Under the pieces are notes generated by a model, which was not told where the DNA came from, searched no databases, and saw nothing but the letters and a program-made list of their open reading frames with translations. Shown here piece by piece: positions 8,131 through 16,496 of a stretch of 64,000 nt of DNA (positions within the stretch are counted from its first letter, which is position 1; each line of letters opens with the position of its first letter). The DNA comes from Treponema sp. OMZ 787 (lineage in GTDB: Bacteria; Spirochaetota; Spirochaetia; Treponematales; Treponemataceae), in assembly GCF_024181225.1 (NCBI RefSeq), contig NZ_CP051198.1, positions 930,001 to 994,000 on the forward strand, in the 5' to 3' direction. The translations under genes and the position numbers were made by a program.

Positions 8131-9296
8131 TGCTTTAAGGTAAGCAGCTCCTTAATTGCATTTACTGTGTTTTCTATTTCCTCTTCGATTGTAAAAGGCC
8201 CTGTAGAAAACCTTACCGTGCCTTGCGGAAATGTTCCTATTGACTTATGGGCCGAGGGAGAGCAGTGTAGGCCGCATCGGGTAAGGATGCCGTATTTTTC
8301 TTCCAGGATGGAGCCGGCTTCAGCATTGTCCATAAATTCCGAAAAGTCTATGGAAACTATTCCGACCCTGTTTTCAGGAGACGCTCCGCCTGCAATTTTT
8401 ATTGGAAGGTCTTTTATTCCGTCCAAAAATAGTTTTAGTAATTTTTCTTCCCGGGTGTGGATGTTGTTTATGCCCAAGGAATGAAGCCATTTTAGGCTGT
8501 GGTAAAGTCCAGCAATTCCGATTATGTTTTGAGTGCCTGCCTCGAATCTGTCAGGCATAAAAGAAGGTGTTACTTCTGAATCGGAAGCACTGCCTGTTCC
8601 TCCCGTGATAAGAGGTTCAACTCTTTTTGCAAATTCTTTATCGAATAGGATGCCGCCTGTTCCCTGAGGTCCGAGTAAGCCCTTGTGCCCCGTAAAACAA
8701 AAAGCCGCCGGTTTTATTTTTTCTAAATCGACAGGAAAGTGGCCTGCACTTTGGGCTCCGTCTATTACCAGCGGAATATTGTGCTTTTTTAGGATTGAGG
8801 CGATTTCTTCTATCGGCTGAATAAAACCTGTTACATTTGAAGCATGAGAAAAAACGGCAAGGCGTGTTTCGGGCCTTATCATAGATTCGATTGAGTCTAT
8901 ATCTACGACAGCTCGGTCATTTTTTAGGTCTGCCGGTACCCTGTCTATTTGGATCCCGAATTTTTCCATTTGAACCAAGGGTCTCATGACGGCATTATGC
9001 TCGAAGGAGCTTGTTAAAACTCTGTCACCAGATTGCAGAAATCCCTTAATAATATAGTTTAAACTTGCTGTAACTCCCGAGGTGAAAATAACATGGGTGG
9101 CAGGCTGAAAATTAAAGACCTTACACAAGAGTTCCCTTGTGTCGATAACGGCTAGGCCTGCTTCTTCCGTTTCGGTGTAGGTGCTGCGGTTGATGTTTCC
9201 CGTTCCCATATTAACAGCCATTGCAAGAGCTTGATCAAGGCCGGGAGCCTTAGGAAAAGCTCCGGCCGCATTGTCTAAAAAAATACGCTTCTTCAT
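8127..9296 (-). CDS. Cysteine desulfurase family protein (selD-associated, class V aminotransferase)
   Basis: 389-residue PLP enzyme of the NifS/Csd type. The cofactor lysine lies in CFTGHKGLLGPQG, and the persulfide or selenide-forming cysteine is in the C-terminal RCGLHCSPSAHK. PLP ring contacts are seen in FSHASNVTG and VIDGAQSAGHFPVD. The subfamily (cysteine desulfurase family protein found with SelD) is thought to supply sulfur or selenium from (seleno)cysteine. It converges on selD with overlapping stop codons, so the two genes end in each other. No Shine-Dalgarno precedes the ATG; the -10 box ends seven bases before it (see promoter entry). Confidence 0.88.
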   Translation of the reverse strand: MKKRIFLDNAAGAFPKAPGLDQALAMAVNMGTGNINRSTYTETEEAGLAVIDTRELLCKVFNFQPATHVIFTSGVTASLNYIIKGFLQSGDRVLTSSFEHNAVMRPLVQMEKFGIQIDRVPADLKNDRAVVDIDSIESMIRPETRLAVFSHASNVTGFIQPIEEIASILKKHNIPLVIDGAQSAGHFPVDLEKIKPAAFCFTGHKGLLGPQGTGGILFDKEFAKRVEPLITGGTGSASDSEVTPSFMPDRFEAGTQNIIGIAGLYHSLKWLHSLGINNIHTREEKLLKLFLDGIKDLPIKIAGGASPENRVGIVSIDFSEFMDNAEAGSILEEKYGILTRCGLHCSPSAHKSIGTFPQGTVRFSTGPFTIEEEIENTVNAIKELLTLKH

Positions 9297-9303
9297 GGAG
9301 GCT

Positions 9304-9332
9304 ATTCTAGCGTAAATAGTTTTTTAAGTCAA
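9304..9332 (-). promoter_or_regulatory. Leaderless-type promoter of the cysteine desulfurase gene
   Basis: Minus strand: TTGACT (9332-9327), 17-bp spacer, TAGAAT (9309-9304), then seven bases and the ATG at 9296. Transcription would start at or one base before the start codon. No ribosome-binding site is present. Confidence 0.7.
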
Positions 9333-9445
9333 TTGAAAGGGGATGTCAATTACAGAGCTGCTACGGATCAGGGCAACCGCACCAGAAAAAATAAAAGTAA
9401 AAAATTAAACTAAGAACCCGATATAAATAATTGAGTGGTATATTT

Positions 9446-9700
9446 ATGGAAATAAAAGAAGCCTTATCACAAATAAGCGATTTTGGAAGAGAACACGGAA
9501 AAAAGGAATTCATATAGTTTCGGCTAAGGTCTGATAGACTTGGGATTGTCCTTCCGCAAATGAAAACAGATGAAATAACAAACGGAATAACGGTTATCCC
9601 CGAACCGATACGGCAAAGACCAAGAAAGAAAAAAGTATCGATGAAACAAAAACTAGGCCTTTGTATGATTAACGGCGAGTATTTATTCTCGGTTCTTTAA
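9446..9700 (+). pseudogene. Relic reading frame with one internal amber codon
   Basis: From the ATG at 9446 a frame of 24 codons ends in TAG (9515-9517) but continues without another stop to TAA at 9698-9700, giving an 84-codon frame with one nonsense codon. The sequence (ISDFGREHGKKEF, then RLGIVLPQMKTDEIT and IRQRPRKKKVSMKQK) looks protein-like but I do not recognise it. It may be a decayed small accessory gene. The rest of 9333-9880 shows nothing I can name. Confidence 0.35.
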
Positions 9701-9880
9701 CTTTTGTGATGCGGTTGCCCTAATTCCCATACTCGCAACCAACTCTTTAACCGCATTTACGGAAAAGCGGATATAAAAAAATAAAAGACTCGGCAACTGC
9801 CTATGTGTATGCATACAGTACACCGGAGAACGAGGCGGCGAGGGTTATTAGGTACAACGTCTTTTTACGGTGCGGCGGTT

Positions 9881-10060
9881 TCCAAAATTCAAAAAATACC
9901 GGGAGGCAAATGGAAGATTGAAATTCTCTACTATATCGGAATTGAAAAAATTAACTGTTTCGGTCAATTACGCCGTAAGATTGGAGAGATTAACGAATCT
10001 TTATTAACTAAACAGCTGCGGGAGCGGAAAACCGGATGTATGTTCACCGTTAATGCTATT
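9881..10060 (+). pseudogene. HxlR-type winged-helix regulator fragment
   Basis: The frame here contains IPGGKWKIEILYYIG, then FGQLRRKIGEINESLLTKQLRE, which is the core winged-helix of HxlR regulators (GGKWK, FxELRR, ISxxxLTxxLRE). Upstream residues lack the usual N-terminal cysteine segment, and downstream the sequence after KTGCMF no longer fits the family's wing and last helix. The surrounding frame 9803-10180 is therefore a degraded gene rather than a working regulator. Confidence 0.6.
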
Positions 10061-10261
10061 GCCGATAATGAGTATCTACAGGTTTTCATTTTCGTTCGAA
10101 CATATCTTTATCATTATGACCGGTTTTACGGAAATTGTAGTCATATATACCGGATTTTACTACAGTGTATCACAGCTTGACTAACTGACCAAATATAGGA
10201 AAAGTGATATAATGAAAAAATATCAATTTGGATAAATTAAAAGTTGTTGGAGAAAATAATA

Positions 10262-10714
10262 ATGATTTTTAGAGAAATTGATAAATCAAACTATTGGGAC
10301 TGTATGGCATTGACCATTGATGATAGTCAAGAGGGCTTTGTTGCGGATAACAAACAGTCATTAGTTGAAGCAGCTTATGAAGATGGGCTTTACACTTTAG
10401 GAATCTACCATGAAGATATAATGGTGGGTTTTATTTTGTATGACTATGATGAAACTTTTCCCGGATGGTCTATGAGCCGGTTTATGATAGGGAAGCAATT
10501 TCAAGGTAAAGGTTACGGCAAACAGGCTGTAGCAGCGTTTTTTGATTATTTTAAGAAAAAACACAATGCTGATAAACTGTATATAAGCGTATCTTTGGAA
10601 AACACTGTTGCATATAAAATGTATACCTCTATGGGTTTCAGGGAAATTAAAGAGATAGAGTACACATTTTGTGATAAGCATTTTAGAGAAATGCAAATGG
10701 TAAAGGAGCTATAA
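10262..10714 (+). CDS. GNAT-family N-acetyltransferase
   Basis: 150-residue acetyltransferase; the ATG at 10262 is preferred over an upstream TTG because GGAG lies just before it. The acetyl-CoA loop is QFQGKGYGKQAV (family pattern Q/RxxGxG/A), preceded by the strand WSMSRFMI and followed by LYISVSLENTVAYKMYTSMGF, typical of the polyamine acetyltransferase-like branch. Acceptor substrate unknown. It stands alone in an accessory stretch with relic genes upstream; its leader resembles that of the next gene. Confidence 0.85.
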   Translation: MIFREIDKSNYWDCMALTIDDSQEGFVADNKQSLVEAAYEDGLYTLGIYHEDIMVGFILYDYDETFPGWSMSRFMIGKQFQGKGYGKQAVAAFFDYFKKKHNADKLYISVSLENTVAYKMYTSMGFREIKEIEYTFCDKHFREMQMVKEL

Positions 10715-10764
10715 CGCCCAGTTTATTGGGATAGGGAAATTAGAAGTTGTAGGAGGTAATCAAG

Positions 10765-11079
10765 GTGAATGAATTTAACGAATATGTACGTGAGAGTTTT
10801 TCTGTAGTCGGTGATATTGCCATAAAATCCATGATGGGCGGATATCTTGTGTACCTTAATGGTAAACTGATAGGCGATATTTGCAATAATGAACTGTTTT
10901 TAAAGAGGACGCCGACATCGGATAGACTGCTTGCAGATTTCGAACTGCGTTATCCGTATAAAGGTTCAAAGACCTTGATGCATGTATTTGACAAATTTGA
11001 AGATACCGATTTGATTGTAGAATTATTGGACGGCATGTATGCGGAACTGCCCGAAAAGAAACCAAAGAAAGCAAAATAA
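10765..11079 (+). CDS. TfoX N-terminal domain family protein
   Basis: 104-residue stand-alone TfoX-N domain: the pattern SMMGGYLVYLNGKLIGDICNNELFLKR is characteristic. GTG start with AGGAGG at 10751-10756. Such short proteins share the fold of the competence regulator TfoX/Sxy but lack its C-terminal domain; their role is unknown. The C-terminus is a lysine-rich tail. Confidence 0.85.
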   Translation: MNEFNEYVRESFSVVGDIAIKSMMGGYLVYLNGKLIGDICNNELFLKRTPTSDRLLADFELRYPYKGSKTLMHVFDKFEDTDLIVELLDGMYAELPEKKPKKAK

Positions 11080-11187
11080 GACTGACAAATCCATATTTTT
11101 AGAAGTAAAACAATCAACACCCCCGACGCAGAGCGTAGCCGAGGAACGGCGGGTATTAAACCCTCCGCACGAATAAAATCACCAAGA

Positions 11188-11222
11188 GGAAGTACAAGCA
11201 AACAGCCGATACTTCCTTTTTT
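11188..11222 (+). terminator. Rho-independent terminator
   Basis: GGAAGTA (11188-11194) pairs with TACTTCC (11210-11216), followed by a run of six T. Upstream at about 11118-11152 lies a GC-rich stretch with an inner ACGC-AGA-GCGT hairpin of unknown role. Confidence 0.7.
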
Positions 11223-11251
11223 ATGTCCGAATTAAGGAGTAAGAAATCCTA

Positions 11252-12175
11252 TCATCTCCGTTTTCCAATCAACCTTATTCCAATTAAACCCAGTGTAAAA
11301 GAAATTGACAGCATAATAACAATAGGTACTGTTTCAAGTTTTCCGCTTGTTATTGAATGCTGCATATAATACAAGGGCGAAATATGAGCTATCGTCTTCA
11401 TCCACTCCGGCATATATTCAATCGGAAATAAAATACCTGAACAAATTCCAAGCGGAAAAATAATTCCCGAAGATATTCCCCATATAAGCCCTTCGTTTTT
11501 AATCAATCCTGCAACAAAAATATATATTCCCGTTGAAATAAAAAGTGCAACGGTGAATATAATTGCCAAATCAACTATGTTAGACTTTCCGAAATCATAG
11601 TTTGCAAATTTATAAAACGTTAAAATTGCAAGTGTTGCAATCTCATATACAAACATAATTGCAAAACTTTTTCCCAGAATATAGGTGCTTAATTTTGTCT
11701 TGGAATTTTTTACCCTTAATAGTATTCCGTTTCCTTTTTCTTGGATTAAAACGGTTGCTAACAAACCTGCTGCTGTAAGTAATTTAAACAGCATCGTTCC
11801 GATTGAATAGTTTATGCTGGGTCTTTCCGTAAAGACTTCAGCATTTTTATCCGCATTTTCTATTAAAGGTATTAACGGATTATTTTTTATGCTGCTATAG
11901 TATTTTTGGGCTTCTCCATGACGATTCGTCCGTATCACCAGCGTTCCTTGCGATATTCCTAAAAAATAGTCTTTTTCTCTTTCTTCTATCTTCATCATTT
12001 TTATATTTGTTACATTCGGAGCTTTTTCTCCGATATATGCAACTGTCGGAACATTTGAATATGCCAAAGTGATACTTACAAGCAATATCATAAATATAGG
12101 CATAATTATCATTGAAACGATGAAGCCTTTTGTATTTCTTAAAACTTTGAAAGTAAAATTAAATGACTGTACCAT
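11252..12175 (-). CDS. ABC-2 type transporter permease (last gene of operon)
   Basis: 307-residue ABC-2 membrane subunit: one N-terminal helix (GFIVSMIIMPIFMILLVSIT), a soluble loop of about 100 residues, then five helices in the C-terminal half, the usual topology of exporter permeases. Its start overlaps the end of the preceding permease gene by 17 bp, so translation is coupled. With the sister permease and the ATPase upstream it should form a heteromeric exporter. Cargo unknown. Confidence 0.85.
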   Translation of the reverse strand: MVQSFNFTFKVLRNTKGFIVSMIIMPIFMILLVSITLAYSNVPTVAYIGEKAPNVTNIKMMKIEEREKDYFLGISQGTLVIRTNRHGEAQKYYSSIKNNPLIPLIENADKNAEVFTERPSINYSIGTMLFKLLTAAGLLATVLIQEKGNGILLRVKNSKTKLSTYILGKSFAIMFVYEIATLAILTFYKFANYDFGKSNIVDLAIIFTVALFISTGIYIFVAGLIKNEGLIWGISSGIIFPLGICSGILFPIEYMPEWMKTIAHISPLYYMQHSITSGKLETVPIVIMLSISFTLGLIGIRLIGKRR

Positions 12176-12932
12176 TTTTTATTCTCCTTTCTATAAAAGC
12201 AATAAATAATCCTGCAAATCCAAGAATGAAAACAATCCAAATAAACAGCTCCCTTCCCATAGTTACATGTATCAAATTTTTGTAAATTAACTTGTTAGCT
12301 AATGTCAATGGAGATATGTACATCAAAACATTCATAAATTTTGTATTTGACAATACGGAAGTTAAGCTCAAAGCTCCTCCGAAAAATCCCATAAACATAA
12401 CTATCATTAAAATCGTATTGGAAAGCATTGCTCTATTTTGAACAATTAAGCCTATCAAAATTCCGAAAAGCATACTGACTATCGGCATACTTAAAAGAAT
12501 TAAAATTGACTTGAAAGGTGTTTGCATATCAAAAATTACAGCAAATAAAATTAAATTGAAAACAATCATCACTACCGAAAATACATAGTGAGCAAAAAAT
12601 TTAACCGAAACAAATTTTCGCTTATCTACAATCCTATCCCAAATATGAAGTCTTCTTTCCTCAAATACACTCAGTCCAATCAAAATTGATGCCATTAAAA
12701 GCATAAAATTTAATTCACTCACGGCAAATTGTATTTTTGCATCTAAAATCTGTCCGCTATATAGAACGATTTCTTTCGCAACGTTTATCTTTTGAGTAAA
12801 CTCAGGACGCTGCAATAAATAATTTTTTGTTCCTTCACTCATAATGAATGTAATGATAAAAGGCAGTATCATTACAATGTAATAAACGGGATTTTTAACT
12901 ATTCCCTTTATCTCTTTTTTAAGCATATTCAC
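12159..12932 (-). CDS. ABC-2 type transporter permease
   Basis: 257-residue six-helix ABC-2 permease (YYIVMILPFIITFIM at the N-terminus, then a cluster of five C-terminal helices). It overlaps both neighbours, by 14 bp with the ATPase gene and 17 bp with the second permease gene. Partner of the 11252-12175 product. Confidence 0.85.
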   Translation of the reverse strand: MNMLKKEIKGIVKNPVYYIVMILPFIITFIMSEGTKNYLLQRPEFTQKINVAKEIVLYSGQILDAKIQFAVSELNFMLLMASILIGLSVFEERRLHIWDRIVDKRKFVSVKFFAHYVFSVVMIVFNLILFAVIFDMQTPFKSILILLSMPIVSMLFGILIGLIVQNRAMLSNTILMIVMFMGFFGGALSLTSVLSNTKFMNVLMYISPLTLANKLIYKNLIHVTMGRELFIWIVFILGFAGLFIAFIERRIKNGTVI

Positions 12933-13635
12933 CGCCCCTTAAAACTTGCATAAACAAATCCGAAAGATTGGATTTTTCGCGGCTTACTTCCGACATTTTA
13001 TCAATAAGCTCCTTTGTATCTCCTTCAAGAATTAATTTTCCTTTATCCAAAAATATTATTTTATTACATAAAAATTCAACTTCGTCCAAATAATGTGAAG
13101 TATAAATGATATTTAAACCTTCATTTTTCAGTTCTTTAAGATATTCCAATATTTCTTGCCTTGAAATCGGATCAATTCCGACACAAACCTCATCACAAAT
13201 CAACAGCTTTGGATTGTGAACTAAGGCTGTTATAAGATTTAATTTTCTTTTCATCCCTCCGGATAAATCCTTTGCCATCGTAGAAATTTTTTCTTTTAAA
13301 CCGGCTTTTTCGATTAATTCCAGACTTCTCTCCCTAGCATATTTTTTATCCATTTTATAAGTTGCGGCAAAAAAGAGCAAATTATCCAACACGGAAAGCT
13401 CAGGATATATCGCAAGTTCCTGCGGAACATATCCAATCTCCCAAATACTCAAATCTGCAAATTTCAAATCTCCTTGAAATGAAATGTTTTTTGTAATACA
13501 GTTAATCAATGTACTCTTTCCCGCTCCGTTGATTCCAAGTATTCCATAAGCATTTTCATTTTCAAAGCTATAAGAAAAATCCGTAAGCGCAAGAAATTTT
13601 TTATACCGCTTTGTTACCTGTTTTAATTCAATCAT
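12919..13635 (-). CDS. ABC transporter ATP-binding protein (exporter type)
   Basis: 238-residue ATPase. The start at 13635 (MIELKQVTKRYKKF) follows a good GGAG site; a longer frame would add an unlikely N-terminus from within the S-component gene. Walker A is GINGAGKST, signature LSGGMKRKL, Walker B LLICDEVCVGID, H-loop SHYLDEV. The Cys after Glu in Walker B is slightly unusual but the catalytic Glu is kept. Closest to the multidrug/antibiotic exporter class. Confidence 0.92.
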   Translation of the reverse strand: MIELKQVTKRYKKFLALTDFSYSFENENAYGILGINGAGKSTLINCITKNISFQGDLKFADLSIWEIGYVPQELAIYPELSVLDNLLFFAATYKMDKKYARERSLELIEKAGLKEKISTMAKDLSGGMKRKLNLITALVHNPKLLICDEVCVGIDPISRQEILEYLKELKNEGLNIIYTSHYLDEVEFLCNKIIFLDKGKLILEGDTKELIDKMSEVSREKSNLSDLFMQVLRGGEYA

Positions 13636-13654
13636 AACGTTCTCCTTTTGAAAT

Positions 13655-14212
13655 TTAAAAATGTTTTTTGAAAAAACGTTTTGCAATATTGCTGCCGATA
13701 AAAGAAACAATGATAATAGCTGCTGCGATGCCGATCATAAATGGTATTGTTTTTAAATTTTGCATTTTAACAGCGTAATCTTCACCATACATTTGTTTTA
13801 CCATTTCAAATTGCTGTTGCCTTGTAATGAAGTACGGAATTATTGTTCCTCCTACATAATGTGCAAGGATAGCTGCCGTAAAAGAAAGGCTTAATCCTTT
13901 AAATCTGTTTTTTGTTTTAGATAATATACATTCACCGATCAATCCTGCAATGGTCATCATTGCGATGTAATACGGCATTATTCCGCCTAATCCCCATATT
14001 ACACAGTAAATTAAAATTGCCCATTTCTTTTGAATTTTAGCACCGGTCAAAATAAAGGGCAAAGCCATAAATAAACTTTGTGCAATCGGTGAAATCAAGA
14101 TTGTGTAAGGCGTAAATAAAAAGGGAAGCGGAATTAAATACATAAAACTGATCCCTAATACCGAAAAAGCCGCTACTAATACTAAATCTTTAATTGTTAA
14201 TTTGTTATCCAT
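13655..14212 (-). CDS. Trep_Strep/MptD-family ECF transporter S component
   Basis: 185-residue integral membrane protein with six predicted helices, recognised as the Trep_Strep (MptD) group of substrate-binding ECF subunits. It overlaps the fused ATPase/EcfT gene by 16 bp, so it most likely docks on that module. Substrate is unknown for this family. Confidence 0.85.
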   Translation of the reverse strand: MDNKLTIKDLVLVAAFSVLGISFMYLIPLPFLFTPYTILISPIAQSLFMALPFILTGAKIQKKWAILIYCVIWGLGGIMPYYIAMMTIAGLIGECILSKTKNRFKGLSLSFTAAILAHYVGGTIIPYFITRQQQFEMVKQMYGEDYAVKMQNLKTIPFMIGIAAAIIIVSFIGSNIAKRFFKKHF

Positions 14213-16323
14213 TTTATTTCTCCTATAAATAAAAATGTGTAAATCGCTATATATGTAATCAATAATATATAATCCATTAGTTTGAACTTGACCTGTGTCA
14301 ATATTGTTCTTTTTTTGTTAATAATCATACCCTTTGTTTCAATTCCGCAAGATAAGTTTTCAGCACTTCTTATCAGACTGAAAACAATCGGCACGATAAT
14401 AAAATTCCAAACAGCAACAGGACTTCTGTTTTTAATCAACTTTCTGGTTTTTAAACTCATATAGGCAATCGATGAGTCGTATCTCATCATTGGAAATAAT
14501 CGAAGCAAAGATATAACCGGTACCAATATATAATCCGTTAGTTTTATTTTTTCTAAAGATTCGATAATAGTTATAAGTTTTGTATTTGCCGTTATATTTT
14601 TTAACGCATACGCACATATTGTTCCTCTCATAAGAAAAATTTCGATAAATACTTGATAATATAATGGGCAAAGCATTTTTACTTTAGCCAATAGAGAATA
14701 AAAAATAACCATTTTTACTAACAGCATATAGTTTTTGTTAAGAAAAATGATAATTCCCGTTAGCAACATTAAATAAACAGAACTTTGTTCTACCGGATAA
14801 AAAAATACCGCATTGGCAATGGTAAAAAATACAATAAGATTAACAAAAGGATTAATTTTTGAATCTGTATTATTTTCTTTGGTAATAAAAACATTTTCTT
14901 CTATCTTTTCTTTATTTAAAATTTGAGAAATCATCTGATTGAAATCATTTTGAGTATCAAGTTTTTTATGCTCAATAATTTTTCCTTGTTCTAAAAGAAT
15001 GTACTCATCGGCAACTTCCGATAATAGTTCCAAGTCGTGAGAAATGAGAAAGATAAATCTTCCTTCTTCTCTCATTTTTTTAATTAATTTGCATATAAGT
15101 TTCATTCGTTTAAAATCCAAACCGCTTGTCGGCTCATCTAAAACGATAATCTTATTATTGCTGATGTATGCTAAAAGAACCGCTAATCTTAAAACCTGTC
15201 CGCCCGACAGTTTAGACGGGTGTTTGTTTTCAAAATCACTCATATCAACCAATTCAAGAAGCGATTTTATTTCAAAATCCGTGAGCTGATTATTTTGAAG
15301 CAGTATTTCTTCTTTGACCGATCCGGTAACCATTTGATGATAGCTTTCCTGCATGCAAAAATAAGACATATTTATTCTGTCTTTGGTTGAAAGAATCTTA
15401 TCATTCAAGGTAAAAACGGATTTTTTGGATTGTATTAAACCTGCAATTAATTTACCCAATGTCGTTTTACCGGAGCCGTTTTTACCTACAATTGCCGTTA
15501 CCATAGATGAGTTGATAGATACATGTACATTTTTTAAAATTATATTATTTTTAATATGATAATTCAGGTTTGAAATATTCAGGTTATCTTTTTTTATGCC
15601 CGGATTTGCTTGTACCGATCTTGAAAAATTGATGTTGTGATTTCTTATCTCGTATTTTTCATCATCGATTAACCGTCCGTCTTGCATTACATATACCGCA
15701 TCGCAGATATCTTTTAGATACCCAACCCTATGTTCTGCAATAACTATTGTTACATTATTTTTTTTAAGCTCATTAATATGTCTTTTCAAGTTAGTTATTT
15801 CGTTTATATCTAAATTCGCCGTGGGCTCATCCATAACAATTATCTTTGGTGTTTTTATTAAACTGCTTAGGATACTTAAAGTTTGAGCTTCTCCGCTTGA
15901 AATATTTAAAATATTTTTATGCAATAATAATTGGGTATATTTTTCTTTGCATTCTTTCAATTTAACTTCTATTTCTTCTTTGCCTTTTCCAATACATTTT
16001 GCGGAATAGGTGCATTCTTCCTCCGCATTTGAAAATAAAAAACCGCTTTTAGGATTTTGCAGTATGCTAGCTGTATAGGCTGAGTTAAAAGCTGCAAAAC
16101 TGTTGTTGTAATCATAAAAGCGTGTTTTAAAAGTTCCTAAAGCACTTCCTTGAAATACGCTTGGACAAAGTCCATTGATTATTCTTAACAATGTTGTTTT
16201 TCCGCAGCCGCTCAAGCCGGTAATAATAACACATTCACCTTCATTTATCTTCAAATTTATATTCGTCAAAGATGATTTTTCTTCTCCATCATAGGTAAAA
16301 TAAAAATTCTCAAACAGTATCAT
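14197..16323 (-). CDS. Fused ECF transporter: two ATPase domains plus EcfT
   Basis: 708-residue three-part protein. Residues about 1-225 form the first ATPase (Walker A GLSGCGKTT, signature ISSGEAQTLS, Walker B IIVMDEPTANLD). Residues about 245-450 form the second (GKNGSGKTT, LSGGQVLRLA, IIVLDEPTSGLD). From about 485 on come five or six helices ending in the EcfT coupling region SLIRSAENLSCGIETKGM. This puts EcfA, EcfA' and EcfT, normally three genes, on one chain. The first signature has SSGE instead of SGG, suggesting one weakened ATP site. It heads a five-gene operon. Confidence 0.9.
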   Translation of the reverse strand: MILFENFYFTYDGEEKSSLTNINLKINEGECVIITGLSGCGKTTLLRIINGLCPSVFQGSALGTFKTRFYDYNNSFAAFNSAYTASILQNPKSGFLFSNAEEECTYSAKCIGKGKEEIEVKLKECKEKYTQLLLHKNILNISSGEAQTLSILSSLIKTPKIIVMDEPTANLDINEITNLKRHINELKKNNVTIVIAEHRVGYLKDICDAVYVMQDGRLIDDEKYEIRNHNINFSRSVQANPGIKKDNLNISNLNYHIKNNIILKNVHVSINSSMVTAIVGKNGSGKTTLGKLIAGLIQSKKSVFTLNDKILSTKDRINMSYFCMQESYHQMVTGSVKEEILLQNNQLTDFEIKSLLELVDMSDFENKHPSKLSGGQVLRLAVLLAYISNNKIIVLDEPTSGLDFKRMKLICKLIKKMREEGRFIFLISHDLELLSEVADEYILLEQGKIIEHKKLDTQNDFNQMISQILNKEKIEENVFITKENNTDSKINPFVNLIVFFTIANAVFFYPVEQSSVYLMLLTGIIIFLNKNYMLLVKMVIFYSLLAKVKMLCPLYYQVFIEIFLMRGTICAYALKNITANTKLITIIESLEKIKLTDYILVPVISLLRLFPMMRYDSSIAYMSLKTRKLIKNRSPVAVWNFIIVPIVFSLIRSAENLSCGIETKGMIINKKRTILTQVKFKLMDYILLITYIAIYTFLFIGEIKWITN

Positions 16324-16342
16324 TTTTTTTGCATCCTATTAT

Positions 16343-16374
16343 CCAATGAATATTTTTAATAGTAAATTCATTGA
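16343..16374. promoter_or_regulatory. Operator palindrome 1 (TetR candidate site)
   Basis: CCAATGAATA (16343-16352), 12-bp spacer, AATTCATTGA (16365-16374). It covers the expected transcription start of the ECF operon, directly downstream of its -10. Same architecture as operator 2; the two lie 62 bp apart. Confidence 0.65.
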
Positions 16375-16379
16375 AAGTG

Positions 16380-16408
16380 AATATAGTACATGTTAAATAA
16401 TTTGTCAA
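16380..16408 (-). promoter_or_regulatory. Promoter of the ECF/ABC operon
   Basis: Minus strand: consensus TTGACA (16408-16403), 17-bp spacer, TATATT (16385-16380). Its -35 overlaps the left half of operator 2 and its start point falls in operator 1. Confidence 0.75.
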
Positions 16409-16436
16409 TGGATACTTACAATTTTATATTCATTGA
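16405..16436. promoter_or_regulatory. Operator palindrome 2 (TetR candidate site)
   Basis: TCAATGGATA (16405-16414), 12-bp spacer, TATTCATTGA (16427-16436). It overlaps the -35 of the ECF operon and abuts the -35 of the TetR gene, so one bound protein could affect both promoters. Confidence 0.65.
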
Positions 16437-16465
16437 TTGATTTTTTTTTAAATAATTGCTATAAT
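16437..16465 (+). promoter_or_regulatory. Promoter of the TetR gene
   Basis: TTGATT (16437-16442), 17-bp spacer, TATAAT (16460-16465), leader of about 25 nt ending in AGGGG. Confidence 0.75.
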
Positions 16466-16496
16466 AGATACTGCAAAAAGTTTTTATAGGGGAAAA

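Noticed and set aside
9803-10180. 125-residue frame as a functional gene
   Set aside because: Only its middle matches HxlR; both ends are unlike the family and there is no good ribosome-binding site.
10181-11251. Integron attC sites around the GNAT and TfoX-N genes
   Set aside because: No pair of complementary core sites with the right spacing could be found; short hairpins such as CCCA-TTGGG are not enough.
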